25,198 bases of DNA, from NCBI GenBank assembly GCA_937877675.1, contig CALEIS010000088.1:1-25198 (forward strand). Reading direction: 5' to 3'. This DNA comes from an uncultured Clostridia bacterium. GTDB lineage: Bacteria; Bacillota; Clostridia; Oscillospirales; Acutalibacteraceae. Below the pieces are notes generated by a model. It worked only from the letters and a program-made list of their open reading frames with translations, searched no databases and was not told the DNA's origin. The position numbers and the translations under genes are program-made. Every line of letters begins with the position of its first letter. The stretch's first letter is position 1. Below are positions 13,573-20,911 of the stretch, one piece after another.

Positions 13573-15240
13573 TTAATTTTCTCCATTTACTTTGTTTACT
13601 GTTGCACCATTAGCGTTGTGCTGTTCAAGTGTTTCTGCAAGATAAATCTTTCCGTTTTTATCGTGTCGGAAGTATTTGTTCTTTGTTGTTGGTGGGTAGA
13701 GTGCTGCTTCAATGGATGCTTTACCAGGATTGCAGATTGCACCCACAGGAAGACCTGTACACTCGTAAGTCCAATATTTTGATACGTATTTATCACGTTC
13801 AGATTCAACATGAACACGGTTGTAGATATTTTTTTCGATATAATCCCATGTTGAGTCACATTCAAGAGCTGGTAATTCCCACGCATAGGTAGTAAGTCGG
13901 TTGTGAAGAACGGATGAAATCTGCTGGAATTGTTCTTTACTGTTACCTTCCTTTTCTATAATAGAAGCAAGAGTTATAACTTCGTCCATAGTCATACCCA
14001 AACTTTCTGCTTGTTTTGAGTACTCTTCCGTCCAAACAGACTGGAATTTATTAAGGAATTGTCTGATAACATTTGCAGGGTCGGAGCCTTGTTCAAATTC
14101 ATATGTGGCAGGATACATATATCCTTCTAAGACATGATAACGGTCCTTTTTGTTGCCAAGTTGCTTAACAAAGGAATATTCCTCAGAAAAATCAATGGTA
14201 TCGAGAACCTTGTAAAGGGAAGAAGCAGAGCATACCTTGTTTTTTTCCAGACGGGCAAAAATCTGGTCGATTGTGAAACCTTCAGGTACAACAACTTCAA
14301 TCAATCTTCCTCGTTTAATAGTTGTTTTGAAACGGAGAAGCATTTTTTCTACACCCATATCAGGAGAGAGGGTATAAACACCGGGTAAATAGCCCTTATC
14401 TGTTATTCCCATCACTTGTGAGAAAACATAGCAGAAGGTTTTGTTTTTAATTAATCCGGCATCGTCAAGAATTTCAATGGCTCCTTTTGTGTCCACACCA
14501 TTAGGTAAAACAACTTCAATTTCTTCATATTCACGGTTGATTGCTAAAACGTCATTCAAACAACTTAAACTGATAAAAGAAATGATTGTTGCGATTGCTA
14601 TACAAATTCCAAAAATAGCAAGTCCCTTTGCACGTGCCTTAAAGAAGTTTATAAGTGCAAGTTTGAAAGCGTTAGAGTCGAATTGTATTTTTCCATTTTT
14701 CTTAACAAAGATTTTTGTTTTAGACTTCTTTTTAGATTTTTTTGTTGGAGCTTTTTTAGTAGTGCTCTTTGATGTATTTCTGTTTGTACTCATATTATCT
14801 TCTTTCGCAACCTGTTCATTCTTTTGCTTTCTTGTTTTATCAAGAAAATTACTTTCATTGAGGCTGGGGTCCTCACCATATTCGTTAGGGTTAAAACGGA
14901 TGTTAACATTAAAACGACCACCACGACGAGGTAACTCACTGTGACCATTGGATGCCCCGTAGTGAGTGCTACTTGTGTTTTGTCTTGTTGGAGTGGAACG
15001 ACTTGGAGAAGATTTAAAAGCGTTTGAGAGGTCATCTTCAAAAGATGGTTCTACCTTTCTGGTGTTAGGTTGATTTCCTGTATTTCTATTGGTAGGAACA
15101 TATCTTTGAACAGGAGTTTGAGGCTCTCTTTGTTGATAAGATGGCTTTTCTTCTGGCTTGTTTGTAAGTGCATCGCCTGAATATTCGGCTAAAAGGTCAT
15201 CATAACTGTTGCTTGAAAAACCGTCCTGAAATTTATTCAT
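13573..15240 (-). CDS. mltG: Endolytic transglycosylase MltG with a long N-terminal extension
   Basis: Membrane-bound lytic transglycosylase (YceG family) that cuts nascent peptidoglycan glycan strands and so sets their length. The protein has 555 residues. Residues 1-190 are low-complexity and hydrophilic, rich in Q, N, S, T and P, ending in a lysine-rich stretch (about 162-185). One transmembrane segment lies at about 206-226. The extracytoplasmic YceG part follows, with the catalytic glutamate E429 in ASIIEKEG and the family segment LEGYMYPATYEF (371-382). AAAGGAGG precedes the ATG at 15240, which overlaps the stop of the folate gene as ATGA. The N-terminal extension is far longer than in E. 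coli MltG and would lie in the cytoplasm. Confidence 0.93.
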   Translation of the reverse strand: MNKFQDGFSSNSYDDLLAEYSGDALTNKPEEKPSYQQREPQTPVQRYVPTNRNTGNQPNTRKVEPSFEDDLSNAFKSSPSRSTPTRQNTSSTHYGASNGHSELPRRGGRFNVNIRFNPNEYGEDPSLNESNFLDKTRKQKNEQVAKEDNMSTNRNTSKSTTKKAPTKKSKKKSKTKIFVKKNGKIQFDSNAFKLALINFFKARAKGLAIFGICIAIATIISFISLSCLNDVLAINREYEEIEVVLPNGVDTKGAIEILDDAGLIKNKTFCYVFSQVMGITDKGYLPGVYTLSPDMGVEKMLLRFKTTIKRGRLIEVVVPEGFTIDQIFARLEKNKVCSASSLYKVLDTIDFSEEYSFVKQLGNKKDRYHVLEGYMYPATYEFEQGSDPANVIRQFLNKFQSVWTEEYSKQAESLGMTMDEVITLASIIEKEGNSKEQFQQISSVLHNRLTTYAWELPALECDSTWDYIEKNIYNRVHVESERDKYVSKYWTYECTGLPVGAICNPGKASIEAALYPPTTKNKYFRHDKNGKIYLAETLEQHNANGATVNKVNGEN

Positions 15241-15800
15241 AGGATTACCTCCTTTAGAATGTTTTGTGTTACTAGAATATTTATCTTAATATCAAATTTA
15301 TCGGTGGGTAAGGTGTCACTTAGTAATTCATCATAACAAGGACAAATACTTGCACCGCTAAAATTATTTAAAAATCTGTCGTAATAGCCTTTGCCATATC
15401 CAATTCTGTAACCGAATTTATCAACGGAAAGGCAAGGCACGATAACAATATCGTTTTCACCTGGTTTGTAGTCTTTGCAATAAGATTTTGGTTCAAGAAT
15501 GTTATACATTCCATACTCTAAATCCTTTGGTGAGTTGACCTCTTTGAATTCCATTTTACCTGAATTGTCAATGCAAATTGGATAAAAAACTTTTTTATCA
15601 TCAATTCTGCAACATTCCACAATGAAACTGGTGTCAAATTCATCTTGTGTAGATGCAAAAACCAAAACTTGAGTAGCTTTTTTATAAAAATCAGACTCAA
15701 TAATTTGTTTGCTGATTTCTTTATCGTATATTACTTTTTTATCTTTGGATATTTCCCTACGCTTTTTAGAAAGCAGTTTGCGAGTTTCTTTTTTATCCAT
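15237..15800 (-). CDS. 5-formyltetrahydrofolate cyclo-ligase
   Basis: Converts 5-formyl-THF and ATP to 5,10-methenyl-THF, recycling the storage form of folate. The protein has 187 residues. The ATP/folate signature GYRIGYGKGYYDRFL lies at 130-144 and the N-terminus MDKKETRKLLSKKRREIS is typical. I chose ATG at 15800, which overlaps the end of the DJ-1 gene by 8 bases; a GTG at 15821 would extend it further into that gene. Neither start has a strong ribosome binding site, so translation is probably coupled to the upstream gene. The family is often beside mltG in Firmicutes-type clusters. Confidence 0.92.
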   Translation of the reverse strand: MDKKETRKLLSKKRREISKDKKVIYDKEISKQIIESDFYKKATQVLVFASTQDEFDTSFIVECCRIDDKKVFYPICIDNSGKMEFKEVNSPKDLEYGMYNILEPKSYCKDYKPGENDIVIVPCLSVDKFGYRIGYGKGYYDRFLNNFSGASICPCYDELLSDTLPTDKFDIKINILVTQNILKEVIL

Positions 15801-16341
15801 TATATATCTGTAATGATGCACGGATTTTCTTTACTTCAAGTGGGTTTGTGAGCATTTCTGCAATCTGCAAACCGAATTCAATGGCACTACCCATGCCTTT
15901 TGCAGTGATAAAGTTTCCATCTTTTACAACGAAATCTTTTGAAATCTCTGCACCAAAAAGTTCTTCTTCAAAACCTGGGAAGCAAGTTGCCTTTTTACCG
16001 TCAAGAAGACCCTTGTGGCCTAAAATTGATGGTGCTGCACAGATTGCACAAACAAGTTTATCGTTTTGTATTGCCCAATCAATAGCCTTTTGAACAACTG
16101 GACTTTTTTCAAGATTTAATGTGCCAGGCATACCACCAGGAAGGACGATAGCCTCAACCTTATCATCAAGAATCAAATTCTTTTCAGGAATATCACAAGC
16201 AACTGGAATCTGATGTGAGCCAATTACAAAATCTTCACCCACACCAACTGTAAGTACATCTAATTCTGCACGACGAAGCACATCCACTACTGCTAATGCT
16301 TCGACTTCTTCAAATCCTGGTGCTAAAAATACATAAATCAT
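15793..16341 (-). CDS. DJ-1/PfpI family protein
   Basis: Class I glutamine amidotransferase-like fold of the DJ-1/ThiJ/PfpI superfamily, 182 residues. The reactive cysteine is C101 at the nucleophile elbow AICAAPS. It would be assisted by E14 in GFEEVEA, the counterpart of human DJ-1 E18. GGMPG at 69-73 is also typical. Members act as deglycases, chaperones or stress proteins; the exact function here is unknown. Start ATG at 16341 has GGAG 7 bases upstream. It lies 4 bases after the GNAT gene and overlaps the folate gene. Confidence 0.9.
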   Translation of the reverse strand: MIYVFLAPGFEEVEALAVVDVLRRAELDVLTVGVGEDFVIGSHQIPVACDIPEKNLILDDKVEAIVLPGGMPGTLNLEKSPVVQKAIDWAIQNDKLVCAICAAPSILGHKGLLDGKKATCFPGFEEELFGAEISKDFVVKDGNFITAKGMGSAIEFGLQIAEMLTNPLEVKKIRASLQIYNG

Positions 16342-16345
16342 AATG

Positions 16346-17065
16346 TCACTCCAATGTAATACCTATATAACAGTTTAAGTTTCTTATTTCTTCATTTTCT
16401 GTTTTAATCATAGATGGGGTGTAGTCTTGTCCGAAATCTAGGTCACCCTTGATTACAACATTTTCTTTTCTGTAATTTTCGGGGATAGAGTTCAATTCAC
16501 CCTTTGCATTTCTTATAATTGTTTCTTCATCATCAAAAACAAGTCCGAAATCAGTAATTTCCCCACCATAAACAATGCAAGAATTTTTCCAAAAGTCAAT
16601 TATTGATTTTTGGAAAACTAACTCATATTGATAATTCAACTTTTCTTTGATTTCAGGTGTTGTGTCATCAAAAGTATGAGTTCTTGCAATTCCGAACTTT
16701 TCAAATCCACATTTTGAGTAATAATCAAAAAGAGATTCTTCAGCAGGGACTAAAAAGAGAAAATCTAAATCATTTTCTTTGCAATAATCATAGGAAAAAT
16801 CGAGCAATTCTCTCATATAGCCTTTTCCACGATGTGAATATTTTGTCATGGCGCAATAAACACATTTTCCTTTATAATTACCAATGCTACAAGGTAAAAG
16901 GAAAAGGGAAGATGCGATTTCACCGTCAATTTTTATAACGGGTGTAATGACATCCTTGAAAACATTGTGGAAGAAATACTCTATAACCTGACTATCTTCT
17001 AAAAATGTCATCTGCCAAAGAGAAGAAAGTTCTTTTTTATCATTTACACTTGCAAATTCAATCAT
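16346..17065 (-). CDS. GNAT family N-acetyltransferase
   Basis: Acetyl-CoA-dependent acyltransferase of the GNAT fold, 239 residues. Motif A with the pyrophosphate-binding loop is SHRGKGYMRELL (77-88), and the following helix-strand pair FLFLVPAEESLFDYYSKCGF is typical of this subgroup (seen at about 101-120). The last 90 residues form a second, less conserved domain. Substrate unknown. ATG at 17065 follows AAAGGA, 2 bases after the DUF2156 stop. Both neighbours upstream in the operon also use GNAT-like folds. Confidence 0.87.
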   Translation of the reverse strand: MIEFASVNDKKELSSLWQMTFLEDSQVIEYFFHNVFKDVITPVIKIDGEIASSLFLLPCSIGNYKGKCVYCAMTKYSHRGKGYMRELLDFSYDYCKENDLDFLFLVPAEESLFDYYSKCGFEKFGIARTHTFDDTTPEIKEKLNYQYELVFQKSIIDFWKNSCIVYGGEITDFGLVFDDEETIIRNAKGELNSIPENYRKENVVIKGDLDFGQDYTPSMIKTENEEIRNLNCYIGITLE

Positions 17066-17067
17066 AA

Positions 17068-17952
17068 TTATCCTTTGTGTATTGCCGAATACTTTATAAC
17101 TAATCTGTGTGGCTGGTAGGAAAGTTTTGCTCTGCGAAGTCCCTCACTACCAGTATCTTCTTCACGATTTATAAATTCATATCTGTCTTGCAACTGTCGT
17201 GCAAACTCTCGATTTATCATCTGATAAGCACCACGAATATTGCCATAAGCCTTTTCAACGTGAGTACAGAATGTGTTGTCATTTAATCTCTCACCAAAAG
17301 TAAAAGCAACGATTTCACCCTGAATTGTAAGGACTCCACCCTCAAAACCAACATCAAAATAATTGTTCAAAGCCTTTTTGATTGCCTTGTTTTCATCGCT
17401 GATTTCTTCAGGATTTTTCTGCTTGTTAAGTCCTTCCCAATGGTCGTTGAGAAGTAAGCATTGATGAATATTGTCCTTATTTATAGGTTCATATTTCCAA
17501 TCAAAAGTCTTTTCAAAATATGAAATGTGATTTTTCTTGCTGTGGTATTTTCTACCAACAAGATTTGCCAAATCTTCAGATTTATAAAGATAATCGAAAA
17601 AGTCCCTTGTTTCATGAATATCAAACTGATTTGGGAAAAGATAGTTTAACTCGTCTTTATCCTTTTCGGTAAGTCCAAAAAATTCTAAATTAACATTTAA
17701 GGACTTTGCAAATTCAATGAGTTTTGAAATAGTAGCCTTTTTGTCACCGTTACCGATTGGATAGCAGAAAATAGGCTCGTCCGTAAAGTCGGCAGAAACA
17801 AAAATTCCATTATCGTTATAAATTTTGTTGTCATAGATATCCGACCACATATAAATATTGCCAAAACAATATTCGCAACAGTCGGTCTGTCCTTCAAGAA
17901 AGGCTTTTTCGACCCATTCTTTGTCAGCAAGTGTAGGTGAATGGAAATCCAT
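17068..17952 (-). CDS. DUF2156 protein (phosphatidylglycerol lysyltransferase C-terminal-like)
   Basis: Soluble protein of 294 residues that resembles the C-terminal GNAT-type domain of MprF/LPG synthase without the membrane flippase part. The N-terminal pattern CCEYCFGNIYMW (25-36) and the C-terminal signature INREEDTGSEGLRRAKLSYQ (261-280) are characteristic of DUF2156. Free-standing members are common in Firmicutes; the acyl acceptor is not known, and aminoacyl transfer is only inferred from fold. The start overlaps the stop of the kinase gene by one base. Confidence 0.85.
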   Translation of the reverse strand: MDFHSPTLADKEWVEKAFLEGQTDCCEYCFGNIYMWSDIYDNKIYNDNGIFVSADFTDEPIFCYPIGNGDKKATISKLIEFAKSLNVNLEFFGLTEKDKDELNYLFPNQFDIHETRDFFDYLYKSEDLANLVGRKYHSKKNHISYFEKTFDWKYEPINKDNIHQCLLLNDHWEGLNKQKNPEEISDENKAIKKALNNYFDVGFEGGVLTIQGEIVAFTFGERLNDNTFCTHVEKAYGNIRGAYQMINREFARQLQDRYEFINREEDTGSEGLRRAKLSYQPHRLVIKYSAIHKG

Positions 17953-18617
17953 TAAATAATCTCCTTAACAATATCGTAGATTGTGTTTCCGATTTCTTCA
18001 ATTGATAAAGGCTGGTCACCTTCGAAACATTTAACTACATTCCAGTTAAAACGATTTGCAGTATAAAGTGCTGCTTCACGGCAAGATTTGAGATATCCAA
18101 CATTTGCCTCGTGAACATCTTTTTTAGTTTCCTCACCGTTATATCTTTTTGACATAAGACGTTGAGAAATATCAACATCCATATCAAGGTAAATAACTGC
18201 ATCGGGCTTTGGAATTTCCATCATTTCGTATTCTGTATGGAAAAGCCAATCAAGATACTTGTCCCATTCTTCCTTTGGAAGTTTAACAGTCTGATGCACA
18301 GCATTTGATGTTGTGTAACGGTCGGCAAGAATAAGTGTACCGTTGTTATAGTCGTCACCCCAGATATTCTTGTAACTTGCATATCTGTCAACTGCATAGA
18401 AAAGTGATGCAGAATAAATGTTAACATCTGCAGGGTTGCTACCGAATTCACCATTTAAATACATCTTAACAAGTGTACTTGATTTGTTGTCATAGTCAGG
18501 AAGTTTAATCTGACGAAGTTCAATATTGTTATCAACAAGTTTTTGCTTTAAGAGTTCAACCTGAGTGGATTTTCCGCTTCCGTCAAGTCCCTCAATTACA
18601 ATCATTTTCTTTTTCAT
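17952..18617 (-). CDS. tmk: Thymidylate kinase-like deoxynucleotide kinase
   Basis: P-loop kinase of 221 residues, expected to phosphorylate dTMP to dTDP. The P-loop is EGLDGSGKST (9-18, K16 the phosphate-binding lysine). The DR(Y) motif is ADRYTTSN (98-105), as in TMP kinases. The region after PDAVIYLDMDVDISQRLMSK fits the base of the LID, but the LID (KRYNGEETKKD) is not the classic form. Another deoxynucleoside kinase activity cannot be excluded, and the gene symbol is therefore tentative. GAGG lies 8 bases before the ATG at 18617. It is the first gene of the operon running to trmB. Confidence 0.82.
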   Translation of the reverse strand: MKKKMIVIEGLDGSGKSTQVELLKQKLVDNNIELRQIKLPDYDNKSSTLVKMYLNGEFGSNPADVNIYSASLFYAVDRYASYKNIWGDDYNNGTLILADRYTTSNAVHQTVKLPKEEWDKYLDWLFHTEYEMMEIPKPDAVIYLDMDVDISQRLMSKRYNGEETKKDVHEANVGYLKSCREAALYTANRFNWNVVKCFEGDQPLSIEEIGNTIYDIVKEII

Positions 18618-18655
18618 TTAAAAATCCTCATTATTTGCCTAATTATACAGAATAT

Positions 18656-18684
18656 ATTATAACAAATAATTCCTAATAATACAA
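18656..18684 (-). promoter_or_regulatory. Promoter of the tmk-trmB operon
   Basis: On the minus strand TTGTAT (18679-18684) is followed after 17 bases by TATAAT (18656-18661). A second TATAAT-like box at 18642-18647 has no good -35 partner. It lies 39 bases before the first gene. Confidence 0.6.
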
Positions 18685-18711
18685 TATTAAATAAAAAATT
18701 AAAACATAAAG

Positions 18712-18741
18712 TTGAGTGAAAATTTATACTTCGCCTATAAA
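18712..18741 (+). promoter_or_regulatory. Promoter-like sequence for a candidate small RNA
   Basis: TTGAGT (18712-18717) and TATAAA (18736-18741) lie 18 bases apart on the plus strand. No ORF follows, but a strong plus-strand terminator begins about 90 bases downstream. Confidence 0.45.
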
Positions 18742-18747
18742 ATTGAA

Positions 18748-18865
18748 TTTATCGAACACATTGTTGTAGGGGTCGGGTGTCCGGTGGACAACTCTGCGAA
18801 GTAGAAGCACTGTCTGAGGGGTGTGAAATAACCCAACAAACTTCCAATTTGTTGGGTTGATTTTT
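18748..18865 (+). ncRNA. Candidate small RNA between tmk and ftsE
   Basis: Stretch of about 118 bases bounded by a promoter-like pair and a perfect terminator, with no ORF. The centre (about 18765-18826) is clearly more GC-rich than its surroundings. It has a small hairpin TGTCC-GGT-GGACA (18778-18790). A 7-base match between 18796-18802 and the complement of 18728-18734 also occurs. I do not recognise 6S RNA, SRP RNA, tmRNA or RNase P RNA. The TAGGGGTCGGG-like core reminds me of short dispersed intergenic elements in Clostridia genomes, so a degenerate repeat is the main alternative. Nothing else is visible in 18618-19058 apart from the three promoters. Confidence 0.4.
18830..18864 (+). terminator. 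Rho-independent terminator in the tmk-ftsE gap
   Basis: Perfect 11-pair stem, AACCCAACAAA (18830-18840) with TTTGTTGGGTT (18848-18858), loop of 7, then GATTTTTA. The T-run is on the plus strand only. No plus-strand gene lies between it and greater distance upstream, which is why a noncoding transcript is proposed. Confidence 0.8.
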
Positions 18866-18945
18866 ATGCCTTATGCAAAATTTACAATAACAAAGGCTTT
18901 TCTTTGTGCAAAACAACGATAAATGTGAACTTTTTTTAAAAAACG

Positions 18946-18974
18946 TTACAAATACAATATTTTGTGGTATAATG
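18946..18974 (+). promoter_or_regulatory. Promoter of the ftsEX cluster
   Basis: TTACAA (18946-18951) and a perfect TATAAT (18969-18974) are 17 bases apart. The leader to the GTG at 19059 is about 75 nucleotides. The 8-base arm TTTGTGCA found in the 9067-9249 cluster also occurs once at 18903-18910, upstream of this promoter. Confidence 0.65.
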
Positions 18975-19058
18975 TGACCAACAATGACTAATTATGTGTT
19001 ATTGTCTTTAAAATCAGTTGTTTTTTTAGAATAATTTATAAAGGAAAAGGTGCATATT

Positions 19059-20009
19059 GTGATTGAATTTAAACATGTTTCAAAAACATATGATAATGGT
19101 ACCAATGCACTCCGTGATGTATCAATTACCATTAATGACGGTGAATTTGTATTCATTGTTGGTTCATCAGGTGCAGGTAAAAGTACATTTCTTAAAATAA
19201 TTATGCGTGAACAAGTGCCAAATTCAGGTACTGTTTTAATCAATGGTTTTAACCTTAATAAGATGAAGAAAAGAGATATTCCAAAGTTCAGAAGAACAAT
19301 GGGTATCGTTTTCCAGGATTTCCGTCTTATTCCTAATATGACAGTTTATGATAATGTTGCGTTTGCTATGCGTGTTATCGGCGCAAAGGAAAAGGAAATC
19401 CGAAAGAGAGTTCCTTATGTGTTGAGCCTTGTTGGTCTTACATCAAAGGCTAGACAGTTACCTACACAACTTTCAGGTGGTGAACAGCAAAGAGTTGCTC
19501 TTGCTCGTGCACTTGTTAATAATGCGGGTATTATTATTGCCGACGAACCAACAGGTAATATCGACCCTGAAATGTCATATGAAATTGTTGATTTGCTTAA
19601 CCATATCAACGCAAATGGTACAACAGTTGTAATGGTTACTCACGAGCATGAACTTGTTCGTCGTTTTAACCATCGTGTAATTACAATTAACCAAGGTCAA
19701 GTTATTTCTGATACTGCAGAAAGAGTTTATGATAGTTACATAGCACCAGCAGAAGCACCGGTTGTTTATGAAACACAGGCAGAACTTAAACAGGCTATTG
19801 AAGAAGAACTTGAACAGGATGTAAATCAGCTTCGTGACGAAGTGATTGTATCTCTTCTTGAACTTGATGAAGAGAATAATACTTCACCATCCTTCTATCA
19901 TCAACCAAATAGTGACGTTGACCTTGAAGAGTTTATGAAAACTTATGGTATTGAGGATGACGTAACTGTAAAAGTGGATGAATCAGTAAACGGAGGTGAT
20001 GTTCAATGA
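19059..20009 (+). CDS. ftsE: Cell division ATP-binding protein FtsE with C-terminal extension
   Basis: ABC-type ATPase that drives FtsX and, through it, a peptidoglycan hydrolase at the division site. From MIEFKHVSKTYDNG the protein has 316 residues, against roughly 230 for FtsE. Walker A is GSSGAGKST (35-43), the Q-loop is in VFQDFRL, the signature is LSGGEQQRVALARAL (138-152), Walker B is IIIADEPTGNID, and the switch histidine is H195. Residues from about 222 to 316 are an acidic tail, rich in Glu and Asp, that is not part of the ATPase fold. I chose GTG at 19059 for the family N-terminus and AAAAGG spacing; GTG at 19050 would add three residues. It overlaps ftsX by 4 bases. Confidence 0.93.
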   Translation: MIEFKHVSKTYDNGTNALRDVSITINDGEFVFIVGSSGAGKSTFLKIIMREQVPNSGTVLINGFNLNKMKKRDIPKFRRTMGIVFQDFRLIPNMTVYDNVAFAMRVIGAKEKEIRKRVPYVLSLVGLTSKARQLPTQLSGGEQQRVALARALVNNAGIIIADEPTGNIDPEMSYEIVDLLNHINANGTTVVMVTHEHELVRRFNHRVITINQGQVISDTAERVYDSYIAPAEAPVVYETQAELKQAIEEELEQDVNQLRDEVIVSLLELDEENNTSPSFYHQPNSDVDLEEFMKTYGIEDDVTVKVDESVNGGDVQ

Positions 20010-20911
20010 AGGGGTCAAGCTTAGGTTATCTTACAAAAGAAGGCTTCCGTAATGTATGGGTAAACAGACTCATGTCATTGGCATCAATTACTGTTTTGAT
20101 GGCATGTCTTGTTATTATCGGTCTTGGTACAATGCTTTTCTTTAATATCAACTCATTACTTGATAACATTGAAAGTCAAAATGTTATTATGGTTTATATT
20201 AAAGATGGTACAGAAGATAAAGAAATCAACAAAATGGGTCGTAAAATTGAAGATATGACAAATGTTCAAAATTGTACATTTGTTTCTAAGGAAGAAGCAT
20301 TTGAAGCACAGAAGAAATCAATGGGTGCGGATGCTGCACTTCTTGCCGATATGGAAAATCCGTTACCAGATGCCTATAAGGTTACGGTAAAGGATATGGA
20401 AAGCTTTGATAGTACGGTCAGCGAACTTCGTGGTATGAATAATGTTGATACAGTCAGAGAAAACAGCGACGTTGCAGATAAACTCGTTAATATTCGCTAT
20501 GCGGTAACAATTGTTATTGCCGGTATGGTTATTCTTCTCTTTATCGTTTCATTGTTTATTATTGCTAATACAATACGAATCACAATGTTCTCTCGTAAAC
20601 TTGAAATCAGCATTATGAAGGCTGTTGGTGCAACAAATTGGTTTGTGCGTTGGCCATTCATGGTTGAGGGTGTCGTTATCGGTATTATTTCAAGTTTGGT
20701 TTCATTCGGTGTGTTAGCTGGTTTGTATCAGGGTGTTGTATATGTGTTCAAAGATTTATTGTCATTGTTTGAACCAATCGCATTTACAGGATATGCAGGC
20801 TACATCTTGCTTATCTTTGCAGTTATCGGCATCTTTACTGGCTCAGTGGGAAGTCTTATTTCCATGGGCAAATATCTTAAAGAACAAGGGAGTGTTGTGA
20901 GTGAAGAATAG
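20006..20911 (+). CDS. ftsX: Cell division protein FtsX
   Basis: Membrane partner of FtsE, 301 residues. The topology is that of FtsX: a cytoplasmic N-terminus with GYLTKEGFRNVWVNRLMSL, transmembrane segment 1 (about 24-46), a large extracytoplasmic loop (about 50-165) that contacts the hydrolase, then three more transmembrane segments in the second half. EISIMKAVGATNWFVRWPFM is the conserved cytoplasmic coupling region (about 205-220). GGAGGTGATG lies before the ATG at 20006. The 3' end overlaps the M23 gene by 11 bases. Confidence 0.95.
   Translation: MKGSSLGYLTKEGFRNVWVNRLMSLASITVLMACLVIIGLGTMLFFNINSLLDNIESQNVIMVYIKDGTEDKEINKMGRKIEDMTNVQNCTFVSKEEAFEAQKKSMGADAALLADMENPLPDAYKVTVKDMESFDSTVSELRGMNNVDTVRENSDVADKLVNIRYAVTIVIAGMVILLFIVSLFIIANTIRITMFSRKLEISIMKAVGATNWFVRWPFMVEGVVIGIISSLVSFGVLAGLYQGVVYVFKDLLSLFEPIAFTGYAGYILLIFAVIGIFTGSVGSLISMGKYLKEQGSVVSEE

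Noticed and set aside
14441..14944. 167-codon plus-strand ORF inside mltG
   Set aside because: It is antisense to a well-conserved gene, has no ribosome binding site and its composition mirrors the complement of the low-complexity mltG region.
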